Part shown: positions 1-5,784 of the stretch, in pieces
Position numbering within the stretch: the stretch's first letter is position 1
How the letters are laid out: every line of letters begins with the position of its first letter
DNA from: Propionibacteriaceae bacterium
GTDB taxonomy: Bacteria; Actinomycetota; Actinomycetes; Propionibacteriales; Propionibacteriaceae
Direction: 5' to 3'
Assembly (NCBI GenBank): GCA_020438595.1
Contig: JAGQUI010000049.1
Span: forward strand, 1 to 11,227
DNA: 11,227 bases
Notes under the pieces: model-generated
What the model was told of the DNA's origin: nothing
Database searches by the model: none
What the model saw: the letters and a program-made list of their open reading frames with translations, nothing else
Position numbers and translations under genes: made by a program

Positions 1-770
1 CCTATCGCGGCGCGCTGGAGGCGGTGCGGGAGGCGAACGCCCGGCTGCGGGGGATCCCGATGCGGGCGGGAGGGCTGGTCCCCGAACAGGTCGGGGCGGC
101 GTTGCGCGCCCGGCCGAGGCTGCTCTACTGCCAGACCGGGATCCACAACCCGACCGGACGGACGATGGCCGCCGGCACGCGCCGCGAACTCGCCGGGATC
201 ATCAACCAGAACGGCCTGGTCACGATCGAGGACCGCTGCTCAGCGGACCTCACCCTGCGCGGGCCCGAGCTGGTGCCGGGGCTGGCGCCGCTGGTGGACC
301 CCGAGTTGATGATCCTGATCGGCACCGGCTCCAAGCTGTTCTGGGGCGGCATCCGGGTCGGCTGGATCCGGGCGTCGGAGAGCCGGATCCTGGCGCTCAC
401 CGAGCTGCTCAAGGCCGTTCAGCTGGGGTGTTCGGTGATCGACCAGATGATCGGCGCCGAACTGATCCGGCGGACGGCGGACGCCCGCCGCGAACGCCGG
501 CAGATGCTGGCCGCCGCGCTGCCGCTGGCCGAGCAGCAGGTCGCGGAGGTGTTCCCCGAGTGGCGCTGGGACCCGATCGACGGCGGCGCCGGCCTGTGGG
601 TCGACACCGGGACGGACGCACTCACCCTGGTCGAGCGGGCCAAGCGGCAGGGGGTGAAGCTCGTGGCCGGACCGAGCTTCTCCGCCCACGGCGGCCAGCG
701 CACGATGGTCCGGCTACCGGTGTGGCACGAGCCGGCCATGCTGCGGGAGGGCCTCGAGCGGATCCGTTGA
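1..770 (+). CDS. Aminotransferase class I/II fold protein, 3' part (MocR-like regulator or aminotransferase)
   Basis: The reading frame is open from the left edge, with the first full codon at base 3, and ends at TGA 768-770, so the N-terminus is missing. The visible part is a fold-type I PLP-dependent domain. It shows the HNPTGR motif, an ED pair that would hold the pyridine nitrogen of PLP, and GSKLFWGGIRVGW, in which the lysine at bases 333-335 is the expected Schiff-base residue. It ends with an arginine in MVRLPV that usually binds the substrate carboxylate. The SKLFWGG-RVGW form is typical of MocR/GntR-type regulators, which carry an N-terminal winged helix fused to this domain; that part would lie left of the window, so a plain aminotransferase cannot be excluded. 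A strong hairpin follows the stop, so the gene probably ends its own transcription unit. Nothing visible ties it to propanediol use. Confidence 0.8.
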   Translation, partial: YRGALEAVREANARLRGIPMRAGGLVPEQVGAALRARPRLLYCQTGIHNPTGRTMAAGTRRELAGIINQNGLVTIEDRCSADLTLRGPELVPGLAPLVDPELMILIGTGSKLFWGGIRVGWIRASESRILALTELLKAVQLGCSVIDQMIGAELIRRTADARRERRQMLAAALPLAEQQVAEVFPEWRWDPIDGGAGLWVDTGTDALTLVERAKRQGVKLVAGPSFSAHGGQRTMVRLPVWHEPAMLREGLERIR

Positions 771-822
771 GGCCGGTCGGGAACTCCGCGCGGCCGGTGG
801 GAACAGGCGCCAGAATTGGCTA

Positions 823-850
823 GGCCCCGCCCTGGATGGAAGGCGGGGCC
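823..850 (+). terminator. Terminator-like hairpin after the aminotransferase-fold gene
   Basis: GGCCCCGCC (823-831) and GGCGGGGCC (842-850) form a perfect 9-bp GC stem with a 10-nt loop, 52 nt after the stop of the preceding gene. No T-run follows, which is common for terminators in high-GC actinobacteria. That it terminates transcription is an inference from position and stem strength. Confidence 0.5.
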
Positions 851-872
851 GCGTCCCCTATCCCTAAAGGAC

Positions 873-939
873 CGCCAATGGCGAAATCACCTGCGGTGAG
901 TCTAGTCCCCCGTTCGGGGGAATCCAGCCAGGTTGGCTG
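873..939. repeat. Run of four short-loop hairpins
   Basis: Four perfect inverted repeats follow one another within 67 nt: CGCC-AAT-GGCG (873-883), TCACC-TGC-GGTGA (887-899), TCCCCC-GTTC-GGGGGA (906-921) and CAGCCA-GGT-TGGCTG (925-939). Their arms have different sequences, so they are not copies of one repeat. They would fold as a chain of stem-loops in RNA. Their function is unknown. They could be an RNA leader of the regulator transcript, operator sites, or chance structure in GC-rich DNA. Confidence 0.45.
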
Positions 940-1108
940 AGAGTTTCGTGTGGATCTGTACGGACATCTGGGAATGAAGGGGCGCGAGACATTGCCGCGG
1001 GACGCATCCCGGCGGACCGCGCCGGAGGCGTGTCGATCGCGCAAGGTGGCAGATCCCGCCCCCACCTCGTCGTCGGTTCGATGGGCTAGTCTCGATGCCG
1101 ATCCAACC

Positions 1109-1113
1109 GGAGG
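1109..1113 (+). promoter_or_regulatory. Ribosome binding site fixing the regulator start
   Basis: GGAGG lies 4 nt before ATG 1118-1120. It supports this start over the upstream in-frame GTG at 950, because the PocR-domain similarity begins shortly after the ATG. Confidence 0.6.
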
Positions 1114-1117
1114 CGCA

Positions 1118-2437
1118 ATGGCTGAGCTTGGGATTGGAGAGGTGCTGGACCTCGACCAGCTGCACAAGATGCTCGAGGACTTCTCCGAGGCGACGGGACT
1201 GGCAACGGTCGCTGTCGACACCCGCGGTATACCCGTGACGCCAGCGTGCGCGTTCACCGACTTCTGCCAGATGATGCGCACCGACCCGATGCGCGACAAG
1301 CTCTGCCACGGCTGCGACGCCCACGGCGGGCTCCAGTCGCTGATCGAGGGCTCGCCGCAGGCGTATCGCTGCCACTCCGGCCTGGTCGACTTCTCGGTGC
1401 CGGTCACCGACGGCGACAAGTACGTCGGCGCCATCCTGTGCGGTCAGGTCCGGGTGCCCGAGTCGGAGCAGCCCGACTTCCTGACCAGCAGTTCGGGCTG
1501 GCGCAGGGACGGCGAGCTGGTCGAGCTGTACGACCAGGTGCCCACGTCCAACCTGCGCCGGATCGCGGCCGCGGCGAAGACGCTGCTCGGGCTCAGCCTC
1601 GGCATCGACGGTGTGCGCAGCCGTCCGCGGAGGTCGTCGCCGCAGCCGGATGGCCCGCAGAACCTCCCGCTGCTCAGCCTCGTGCCCTACCACAGGCCCG
1701 CCGAAGGGGAGCCCGAACCCGTCAGCGCACCGGTCGAGGCTCCCGAGGGGTACGCCGTGCTCCGGGAGGCGATGGACACCGAGGACCTGGCCACCGCCTA
1801 CGCCGAAGCCAGCCGGCTGCTCGATGCGGCCTACTCGCAGTCCGGAGACGTGCGCGAACACCTCTCCGCCCTGGAGGACATGGTGCTCGACGTGACCAGG
1901 GACTGCGCGCCGCGCCTGAGCGCCCACCTGACCCAGGTGGTGCAGCGCCAGCGCGACCGGCGCACGGCGTCCGCGAACCGCTACCAGTCGCAGCTGTACT
2001 TCGAGCGGCTGCTCGGCATGATCCTGGACGAGATCGTGCGGTCGCGCCCGCACCGGCGTCGCGACCTGCGCGACCTGCTCAACGACATCGCGCGGCACCC
2101 GAACCGGGCGCTGTCGCTGACCGAGGCCGCGGCGGCCACGCACTGGTCGCCGGGGCACCTGTCGAAATTGTTCAAATCCGTCACGGGGTACACATTCGTG
2201 TCGTATGTGACGGCCTGGCGGATCTCCCGCGCGCAGCTGATGTTAGCTTCCACCCAGATGCCGGTGCAGAAGATCGCTGCGGAGCTCGACTTCAACCAGG
2301 TCAACTACTTCTCGCGGGTCTTCAGGGCGCACACGGGTGTGTCCCCCAGCGAGTACCGGCGCCAGTTCTCTTCGCGTGACGGGAGACCCGCCGGTGTTTC
2401 GCTTCCAACTCACCACCACCCTCTGCTACGGGCCTGA
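1118..2437 (+). CDS. pocR: PocR sensory domain / AraC-type transcriptional activator
   Basis: The 439-residue protein has a PocR-type ligand-sensing domain (about residues 10-160), a variable linker (about 165-290) and a C-terminal AraC/XylS DNA-binding domain (about 315-417). The sensory part carries a cysteine set (C50, C63, C66, C85, C108) in the TDFC, KLCHGCDAHGG and YRCHSGL contexts expected of this family. The DNA-binding part shows both helix-turn-helix units, LTEAAAATHWSPGHLSKLFK and MPVQKIAAELDFNQVNYFSR, and the family ending GVSPSEYRR. In Salmonella, PocR responds to 1,2-propanediol and activates the pdu and cob genes; the same role here is inferred from the family and from the neighbouring pdu genes. 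An 18-residue tail after the AraC domain is coded by DNA that also starts pduQ, so the two genes overlap by 44 nt. Likely targets are the 4374-4682 divergent region and its own promoter. Confidence 0.85.
   Translation: MAELGIGEVLDLDQLHKMLEDFSEATGLATVAVDTRGIPVTPACAFTDFCQMMRTDPMRDKLCHGCDAHGGLQSLIEGSPQAYRCHSGLVDFSVPVTDGDKYVGAILCGQVRVPESEQPDFLTSSSGWRRDGELVELYDQVPTSNLRRIAAAAKTLLGLSLGIDGVRSRPRRSSPQPDGPQNLPLLSLVPYHRPAEGEPEPVSAPVEAPEGYAVLREAMDTEDLATAYAEASRLLDAAYSQSGDVREHLSALEDMVLDVTRDCAPRLSAHLTQVVQRQRDRRTASANRYQSQLYFERLLGMILDEIVRSRPHRRRDLRDLLNDIARHPNRALSLTEAAAATHWSPGHLSKLFKSVTGYTFVSYVTAWRISRAQLMLASTQMPVQKIAAELDFNQVNYFSRVFRAHTGVSPSEYRRQFSSRDGRPAGVSLPTHHHPLLRA
2381..2385 (+). promoter_or_regulatory. 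Ribosome binding site fixing the pduQ start
   Basis: GGGAG lies 8 nt before GTG 2394-2396, inside the end of the regulator gene. It favours this start over the in-frame GTG at 2337. Starting at 2394 gives a protein whose first residues (FRFQLTTTLCYG) line up with the usual N-terminus of PduQ. Confidence 0.55.
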
Positions 2438-3524
2438 CTCGCTCTCCGCGCTGTCCGACCTCGACGGGCGGCGCGTTCTGATCATCACGGACGCCTTCAT
2501 GGCGACCACCCCGCTGATGGACCAGGTCCGCAACGCCCTGTCGGCAGCAACGGTGGAGGTGTTCGACCAGGTGATCCCGAACCCGGACATCGCCGCCGTG
2601 GCCGCCGGGCTCCGGGCCTTCCTCGCCTTCGAGCCGGAGGCGATGGTCGCCCTCGGCGGCGGCTCGCCGATCGACACAGCCAAGGCCGTCCGCAAGCTCG
2701 CGCTGGAGCAGGGCCACCGCACCGACGCCGGCTTCTACGTGATCCCCACCACCAGCGGCACCGGCTCGGAGGTGACGTCCTTCGCCGTCGTCACCGATCC
2801 GCACAGCCACGCCAAACTGCCCCTGACCTCGGCGGACATGCTGCCGGATGTGGCCATCCTCGACCCGGAGGCCGTCGCGACGGCTCCGCCTCGCCTCGTC
2901 GCCGACTCCGGCATGGACGCGATCAGCCACGCGATCGAGGCCTACGTCGCGCTCGGCCACAACGATTTCTCTGACGCCCTCGCCGAGAAGGCCCTGCGGA
3001 TCGCCGACACCTACCTGGTGCGCAGCTTCCGCAGCGCCACCGACCTCAAGGCCCGCGAGCACCAGCACACGGGAGCCACCATGGCCGGGATCGCGTTCCA
3101 GAACTCCGGCCTGGGGATCGTGCACGGCCTCTCGCACTCCATCGGCGGGTCGTTCAAGGTCGCCCACGGGCGGCTGAACGGGATCCTGCTGCCGCACGTG
3201 ATCGAGTACAACGCGGACGTGCTCGGAATCCGCCCCAGCCACGTCTCCGAGGTCGGCCGCCGCTACGTCAGCCTGGCCCGGGCGATCGGGCTGACCGCGT
3301 CCAGCGACCGCAACGTGGTGTTCGGCCTGGTCGGCTGGCTGGAACGGGTGCGTCGCGAACTCGAGATGCCGGGCAGCATGACCGAGGCGGGCATCGATGC
3401 GAACGAGTTCCGTGCGGCGATCCCCGCGCTGGCCGCCACCGCCCGGAAGGACTTCTGCACGTCCGGAAACCCCGTCCCCGCCACCGAGGGCGACCTGGCC
3501 GGCATCCTGCACGCCATCGTCTGA
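2394..3524 (+). CDS. pduQ: PduQ-like iron-containing alcohol dehydrogenase (1-propanol dehydrogenase)
   Basis: This 376-residue group III, Fe-dependent alcohol dehydrogenase is close to the length of Salmonella PduQ (about 370). It has the NAD-binding GGGS loop (88-91, ALGGGSPIDTAKAV), the TTSGTGSEVTSF segment (119-130), and the four iron ligands D175, H179, H244 and H258. The spacing of these ligands is that of E. coli FucO (196, 200, 263, 277). In the Pdu pathway this enzyme reduces propionaldehyde to 1-propanol and recycles NAD+ within the microcompartment. The assignment to PduQ rather than another Fe-ADH rests on the N-terminal similarity and the surrounding pdu genes. The gene starts with GTG inside the regulator gene, which suggests translational coupling; in Salmonella pduQ sits far downstream in the main operon. 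A large hairpin follows the stop. Confidence 0.83.
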   Translation: MFRFQLTTTLCYGPDSLSALSDLDGRRVLIITDAFMATTPLMDQVRNALSAATVEVFDQVIPNPDIAAVAAGLRAFLAFEPEAMVALGGGSPIDTAKAVRKLALEQGHRTDAGFYVIPTTSGTGSEVTSFAVVTDPHSHAKLPLTSADMLPDVAILDPEAVATAPPRLVADSGMDAISHAIEAYVALGHNDFSDALAEKALRIADTYLVRSFRSATDLKAREHQHTGATMAGIAFQNSGLGIVHGLSHSIGGSFKVAHGRLNGILLPHVIEYNADVLGIRPSHVSEVGRRYVSLARAIGLTASSDRNVVFGLVGWLERVRRELEMPGSMTEAGIDANEFRAAIPALAATARKDFCTSGNPVPATEGDLAGILHAIV

Positions 3525-3533
3525 CCCGGCGCA

Positions 3534-3600
3534 GAACGGGGGCGGTCCTCATTCCCCGTCGGTCTCGCAGGGCGACGCGGAAGGAGAACCGTCCCCATTC
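3534..3600. terminator. Large imperfect hairpin between convergent genes; bidirectional terminator or REP-like element
   Basis: Bases 3534-3564 and 3570-3600 are imperfect inverted repeats of 31 nt, identical at 24 positions, with a 5-nt centre (TCGCA). The element lies between the ends of pduQ (3524) and pduV (3610), where it could stop transcription from both sides. The same DNA also contains an imperfect direct repeat: TCCTCATTCCCCGTCGGTC at 3546-3564 and TCCCCATTCCCCCGTCGGTC at 3592-3611. The regular, nearly symmetric form resembles a REP-type palindrome more than an ordinary terminator. Both readings are inferences. Confidence 0.55.
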
Positions 3601-3609
3601 CCCCGTCGG

Positions 3610-4035
3610 TCAGGCGAGGCGGGTGGTCAGGGCGGGGATGCCGGCCCCGGTGATCGAGGAGACCTCGAAGACCTCGGTGGCTCCGGCGAGGCGGAGGTGG
3701 CTCGCCGCCGTGCGCACCTGGCCGGGGCCGGCGATGTCGGTCTTGGTGACCACGCCGATCGAGGGGGGCATGAAGAACGTGGTGAAGCCCGGCGGGAACT
3801 TCGCCTCCGCGACCGTCGCGGACGCCAACAGCACCACCAGTTCGGTCTCGAAGGACGCCAGCCGCAGCGCGTGCTTGAACCACGGCATCTCGAGGTACTC
3901 GCCGGGGGTGTCGACGACGGCGCGATCGGTGTAGATGGTCTCGGTCTTCGTGTAGGCGAACTCCTCGCCGTGCAGGCGCTGCAGCAGTGTGGTCTTACCG
4001 CAGCCGACGCTGCCGACCAGCAGGATCCGCTTCAC
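3610..4035 (-). CDS. pduV: PduV/EutP-family small GTPase
   Basis: The 141-residue protein belongs to the EutP/PduV family of Ras-like P-loop GTPases. Visible motifs in order are the Walker A loop GSVGCGKT (8-15), DTPGEYLE (42-49, G3), TKTD (97-100, G4, guanine specificity) and SSITGAG (126-132, G5). In Salmonella, PduV associates with the outside of the microcompartment and has been linked to its movement or placement; its exact role is unclear. The start is GTG (4035-4033), overlapping the TGA of pduU by 4 nt (GTGA), so translation is likely coupled to pduU. The length is slightly below that of Salmonella PduV (about 150). The gene runs opposite to the main shell and enzyme operon. Confidence 0.85.
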   Translation of the reverse strand: MKRILLVGSVGCGKTTLLQRLHGEEFAYTKTETIYTDRAVVDTPGEYLEMPWFKHALRLASFETELVVLLASATVAEAKFPPGFTTFFMPPSIGVVTKTDIAGPGQVRTAASHLRLAGATEVFEVSSITGAGIPALTTRLA

Positions 4036-4373
4036 GTGCGGGTCAGCGGCGGACGGGCGAAGCCGAGCTCGTCACAGAGCACGCCGACCACGTTCTCCAC
4101 CGCCGACTGCACGTCGGTGAGCCGGCCGATCACGACCAGTGAGCCGGAGAACCGGTCCACGAAACCCAGCTCGACGGACGCGGCCTTGGTGGCCACGTCG
4201 GCCGCGATTATCGCGGCCTCACTAGGGGTGATGGTCATCACGCCGATGGCACCGTCCTGCTGGGCGAGGCCGACCTTCGGGTACAGCCGCGCGTCCGGGT
4301 TCGCCACCACGTGGGCCAGCGTGACCTGCTTGCCCGGGACGAACTCCTGGATGATGCGCTGCTTCTCCGACAT
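4032..4373 (-). CDS. pduU: PduU/EutS-type microcompartment shell protein
   Basis: The 113-residue BMC-domain protein is of the circularly permuted PduU/EutS type. The N-terminal stretch [15 protein letters not shown] (7-21) is the family hallmark and forms the small beta-barrel that caps the pore on one face of the hexamer in Salmonella PduU. It is followed by [24 protein letters not shown] (52-75), by the segment [15 protein letters not shown] (77-91), and by the ending LTRT (110-113). I chose ATG 4373-4371, preceded on the minus strand by a GAGG-like site, over an upstream in-frame ATG because PduU proteins begin just before this motif. It is first in a two-gene minus-strand unit with pduV, divergent from pduA, so both directions probably share the 4374-4682 control region. 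The barrel suggests a closed or gated shell tile. Confidence 0.88.
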   Translation of the reverse strand: MSEKQRIIQEFVPGKQVTLAHVVANPDARLYPKVGLAQQDGAIGVMTITPSEAAIIAADVATKAASVELGFVDRFSGSLVVIGRLTDVQSAVENVVGVLCDELGFARPPLTRT

Positions 4374-4682
4374 CGCCGCCTCTCGCGTCGCGCGTCCCCG
4401 GTGGACCGAGTTCGGAACCGTCCCCAACGTGGTCCGCGGGCGTGCTGAACAGCCCCATCGTCGGCGCGCCGGCCGGGGGTGTCAACCAGCCGGGCAGTCC
4501 TGTGCAGAGTTGCACGAAACGGTCGTCGGGCTTGCACTTTCTGGTCACGTTCCCGTGCCCCAAGGTGCCCGAAAGTGGCGGTTGCAGGTGCGTTTATTGC
4601 CCCGTCCAGCGCCGTAGCCTCGCTACGAAATACCGCCGTGCGTATTGGCGTGCGGCCCACCGACCCAACGGAGGAGTCTGGA
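4374..4682. promoter_or_regulatory. Divergent control region between pduU and pduA
   Basis: This 309-nt stretch has no convincing gene. It must carry promoters for pduUV (minus) and pduABCDEGHK (plus). Candidate regulator sites are direct repeats of TTGCAC at 4510-4515 and 4532-4537, 22 bp apart (about two helical turns, as AraC-family half-sites often are). The first is part of the palindrome GTGCA-GAGT-TGCAC (4502-4515). An inverted pair CACTTTC (4535-4541) and GAAAGTG (4571-4577) lies beside them. CGTAGC-CTC-GCTACG (4613-4627) is another perfect inverted repeat, about 55 nt before pduA. No clear -35/-10 pair stands out. GAACCGTCCCCA (4415-4426) repeats a 12-mer from the 3534-3600 hairpin. 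Confidence 0.45.
4613..4627. promoter_or_regulatory. Inverted repeat upstream of pduA
   Basis: CGTAGC and GCTACG are perfect 6-bp arms around CTC. The site lies 55 nt before the pduA ATG, where it could be an operator near the promoter or a small hairpin in the 5' leader. The sequence alone does not decide. Confidence 0.35.
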
Positions 4683-4961
4683 ATGCAAGAAGCCCTCGGA
4701 ATGGTGGAGACGAAGGGTTTCGTCGCCGCTGTTGAAGCCGCAGACGCAATGGTCAAGTCGGCCAACGTAGTCCTGATCGGAAGCCAGCGGGTGGGCTCAG
4801 GCCTGGTCACCGTGCTGGTGCGTGGCGATGTCGGCGCCGTCAAGGCAGCCACCGACGCCGGTGCCGTTGCAGCCCAGAACGTGGGCGAGCTCGTCTCCGT
4901 GCACGTGATCCCGCGTCCGCACACCGACGTGGAGAAGATCCTCCCGTCGGCTGAGAAGTGA
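4683..4961 (+). CDS. pduA: PduA-type hexameric microcompartment shell protein
   Basis: The 92-residue single-BMC-domain protein is very like Salmonella PduA along its whole length. It begins with [13 protein letters not shown] and has the conserved [11 protein letters not shown] (20-30) with the edge lysine K25 that joins hexamers. The pore loop is VGSGL (37-41) with S39, the equivalent of the PduA pore serine, followed by [15 protein letters not shown] (46-60) and the ending [15 protein letters not shown]. Hexamers of this type form the flat shell sheets, and the serine-lined pore lets 1,2-propanediol pass while holding back propionaldehyde. GGAGG (4670-4674) lies 8 nt before ATG 4683; the frame is open further upstream, but the family begins here. 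It is the first gene of the main operon, 14 nt before pduB, as expected for an abundant shell protein. Confidence 0.95.
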   Translation: MQEALGMVETKGFVAAVEAADAMVKSANVVLIGSQRVGSGLVTVLVRGDVGAVKAATDAGAVAAQNVGELVSVHVIPRPHTDVEKILPSAEK

Positions 4962-4975
4962 GGTCGTGAACACCC

Positions 4976-5770
4976 ATGGCAAGTGAAGAACTGGTCAACC
5001 AGATCATGAGCGCCGTCATGTCGAAGATCGACGCCAAGGCCGAGCCCGCCGCGGCCGCCCCGGCACCAGCCGGCGCCCGTCCGGCCAGCACCGAGTACGT
5101 CGGCTGCAACCCGCTCGGCGACACGATCGGCCTGGTCATCGCCAACGTCGACCCGCAGATCCACGCGCTGATGAAGATCGATCCCAAGTACAAGTCGATC
5201 GGCATCCTGGGCGCCCGCACCGGCGCCGGCCCGCACATCTTCGCGGCCGACGAAGCGGTGAAGGCGACCAACACCGAGATCGTCACGATCGAACTCCCCC
5301 GCGACACCAAGGGTGGCGCCGGTCACGGCTCCCTGATCATCTTCGGTGCCGAGGACGTCTCCGACGCCCGCCGGGCCGTGGAGGTCGCCCTCAGTGAGCT
5401 CGACCGCACCTTCGGTGACGTGTACGCCAACGACGCGGGACACCTCGAGTTCCAGTACACCGCGCGCGCGTCCTACGCCCTGAACAAGGCGTTCAACGCC
5501 CCGCTGGGCAAGTCCTTCGGCATCACCGTCGGCGCCCCCGCGGCCATCGGCGTGGTCCTGGCCGACACGGCGGTGAAGGCTTCGACGATCGACGTGATCG
5601 GCTACGCCAGCCCCGCCGCCGGCACCAGCTACTCCAACGAGGTCATCTCGTTCTTCAGTGGCGATTCCGGTGCGGTCCGCCAGGCGATCATCGCCGCCCG
5701 TGAGGTCGGCCGTGGCCTGCTCGGCTCGCTCGGCGCGTACCCCGAGTCCGTGACGACCCCGTACATCTGA
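4976..5770 (+). CDS. pduB: PduB tandem-BMC-domain trimeric shell protein
   Basis: The 264-residue protein has two BMC domains in tandem (BMC-T, about residues 45-145 and 155-255) and would form pseudohexameric trimers. Near-identical family stretches include KSIGILGARTGAGPHI, VKATNTEIVTIELPRDTKGG and TFGDVYANDAGH. Residues 2-18 (ASEELVNQIMSAVMSKI) form a predicted amphipathic helix, joined by an Ala/Pro-rich linker (19-38). In Salmonella the equivalent N-terminal region connects the shell to the enzyme core. Salmonella also makes a shorter form, PduB', from an internal start; here no ATG, GTG or TTG lies in frame between M15 and M66, so that form is probably not made in the same way. The helix closely resembles the N-terminus of PduE downstream. 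The gene starts 14 nt after pduA and ends 14 nt before pduC. Confidence 0.95.
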   Translation: MASEELVNQIMSAVMSKIDAKAEPAAAAPAPAGARPASTEYVGCNPLGDTIGLVIANVDPQIHALMKIDPKYKSIGILGARTGAGPHIFAADEAVKATNTEIVTIELPRDTKGGAGHGSLIIFGAEDVSDARRAVEVALSELDRTFGDVYANDAGHLEFQYTARASYALNKAFNAPLGKSFGITVGAPAAIGVVLADTAVKASTIDVIGYASPAAGTSYSNEVISFFSGDSGAVRQAIIAAREVGRGLLGSLGAYPESVTTPYI

Positions 5771-5784
5771 GACGAGGCATATTC

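Larger units (their letters stand above)
851..1117 (+). other. Gene-free leader and promoter region before the PocR-type regulator
   Basis: I see no convincing gene here. The frame of the regulator is open back to a GTG at 950, but that extension reads as low-complexity, non-domain sequence and the RBS at 1109-1113 favours the start at 1118. The region holds four short hairpins in succession (873-883, 887-899, 906-921, 925-939) and another at 998-1011 (CGGGA-CGCA-TCCCG). The promoter of the regulator should lie here, but no convincing -35/-10 pair can be picked by eye. Confidence 0.4.

Noticed and set aside
855..930. Possible tRNA-like structure ending in CCA before the regulator
   Set aside because: The stems have 3-nt loops, and no acceptor stem, 7-nt anticodon loop or T-loop can be drawn.
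873..939. ANTAR-type double-hairpin antiterminator target
   Set aside because: ANTAR targets need two hairpins with 6-nt loops bearing A1 and G4. The loops here have 3 or 4 nt, and no ANTAR protein is in the window.
929..1000. GGCTGAGAG at 935-943, as in the core of TPP riboswitches
   Set aside because: The second conserved half (ACCTGATC...GGTTAATACC...AGGGA) is not found at the needed distance, and the regulator is not a thiamine gene. The match is most likely chance.
950..1117. A longer regulator start at GTG 950
   Set aside because: The extra 56 residues match no part of PocR-type proteins, and GGAGG sits directly before ATG 1118.
902..2158. Long minus-strand open frame opposite the regulator (418 codons)
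   Set aside because: It is composed of Arg/Val/Gly/His-rich residues typical of the antisense frame of GC-rich genes and runs opposite a clearly recognisable protein.
4442..4735. Plus-strand open frame of 97 codons across the divergent region
   Set aside because: It runs into pduA in another frame, has no good ribosome binding site and no recognisable protein features.
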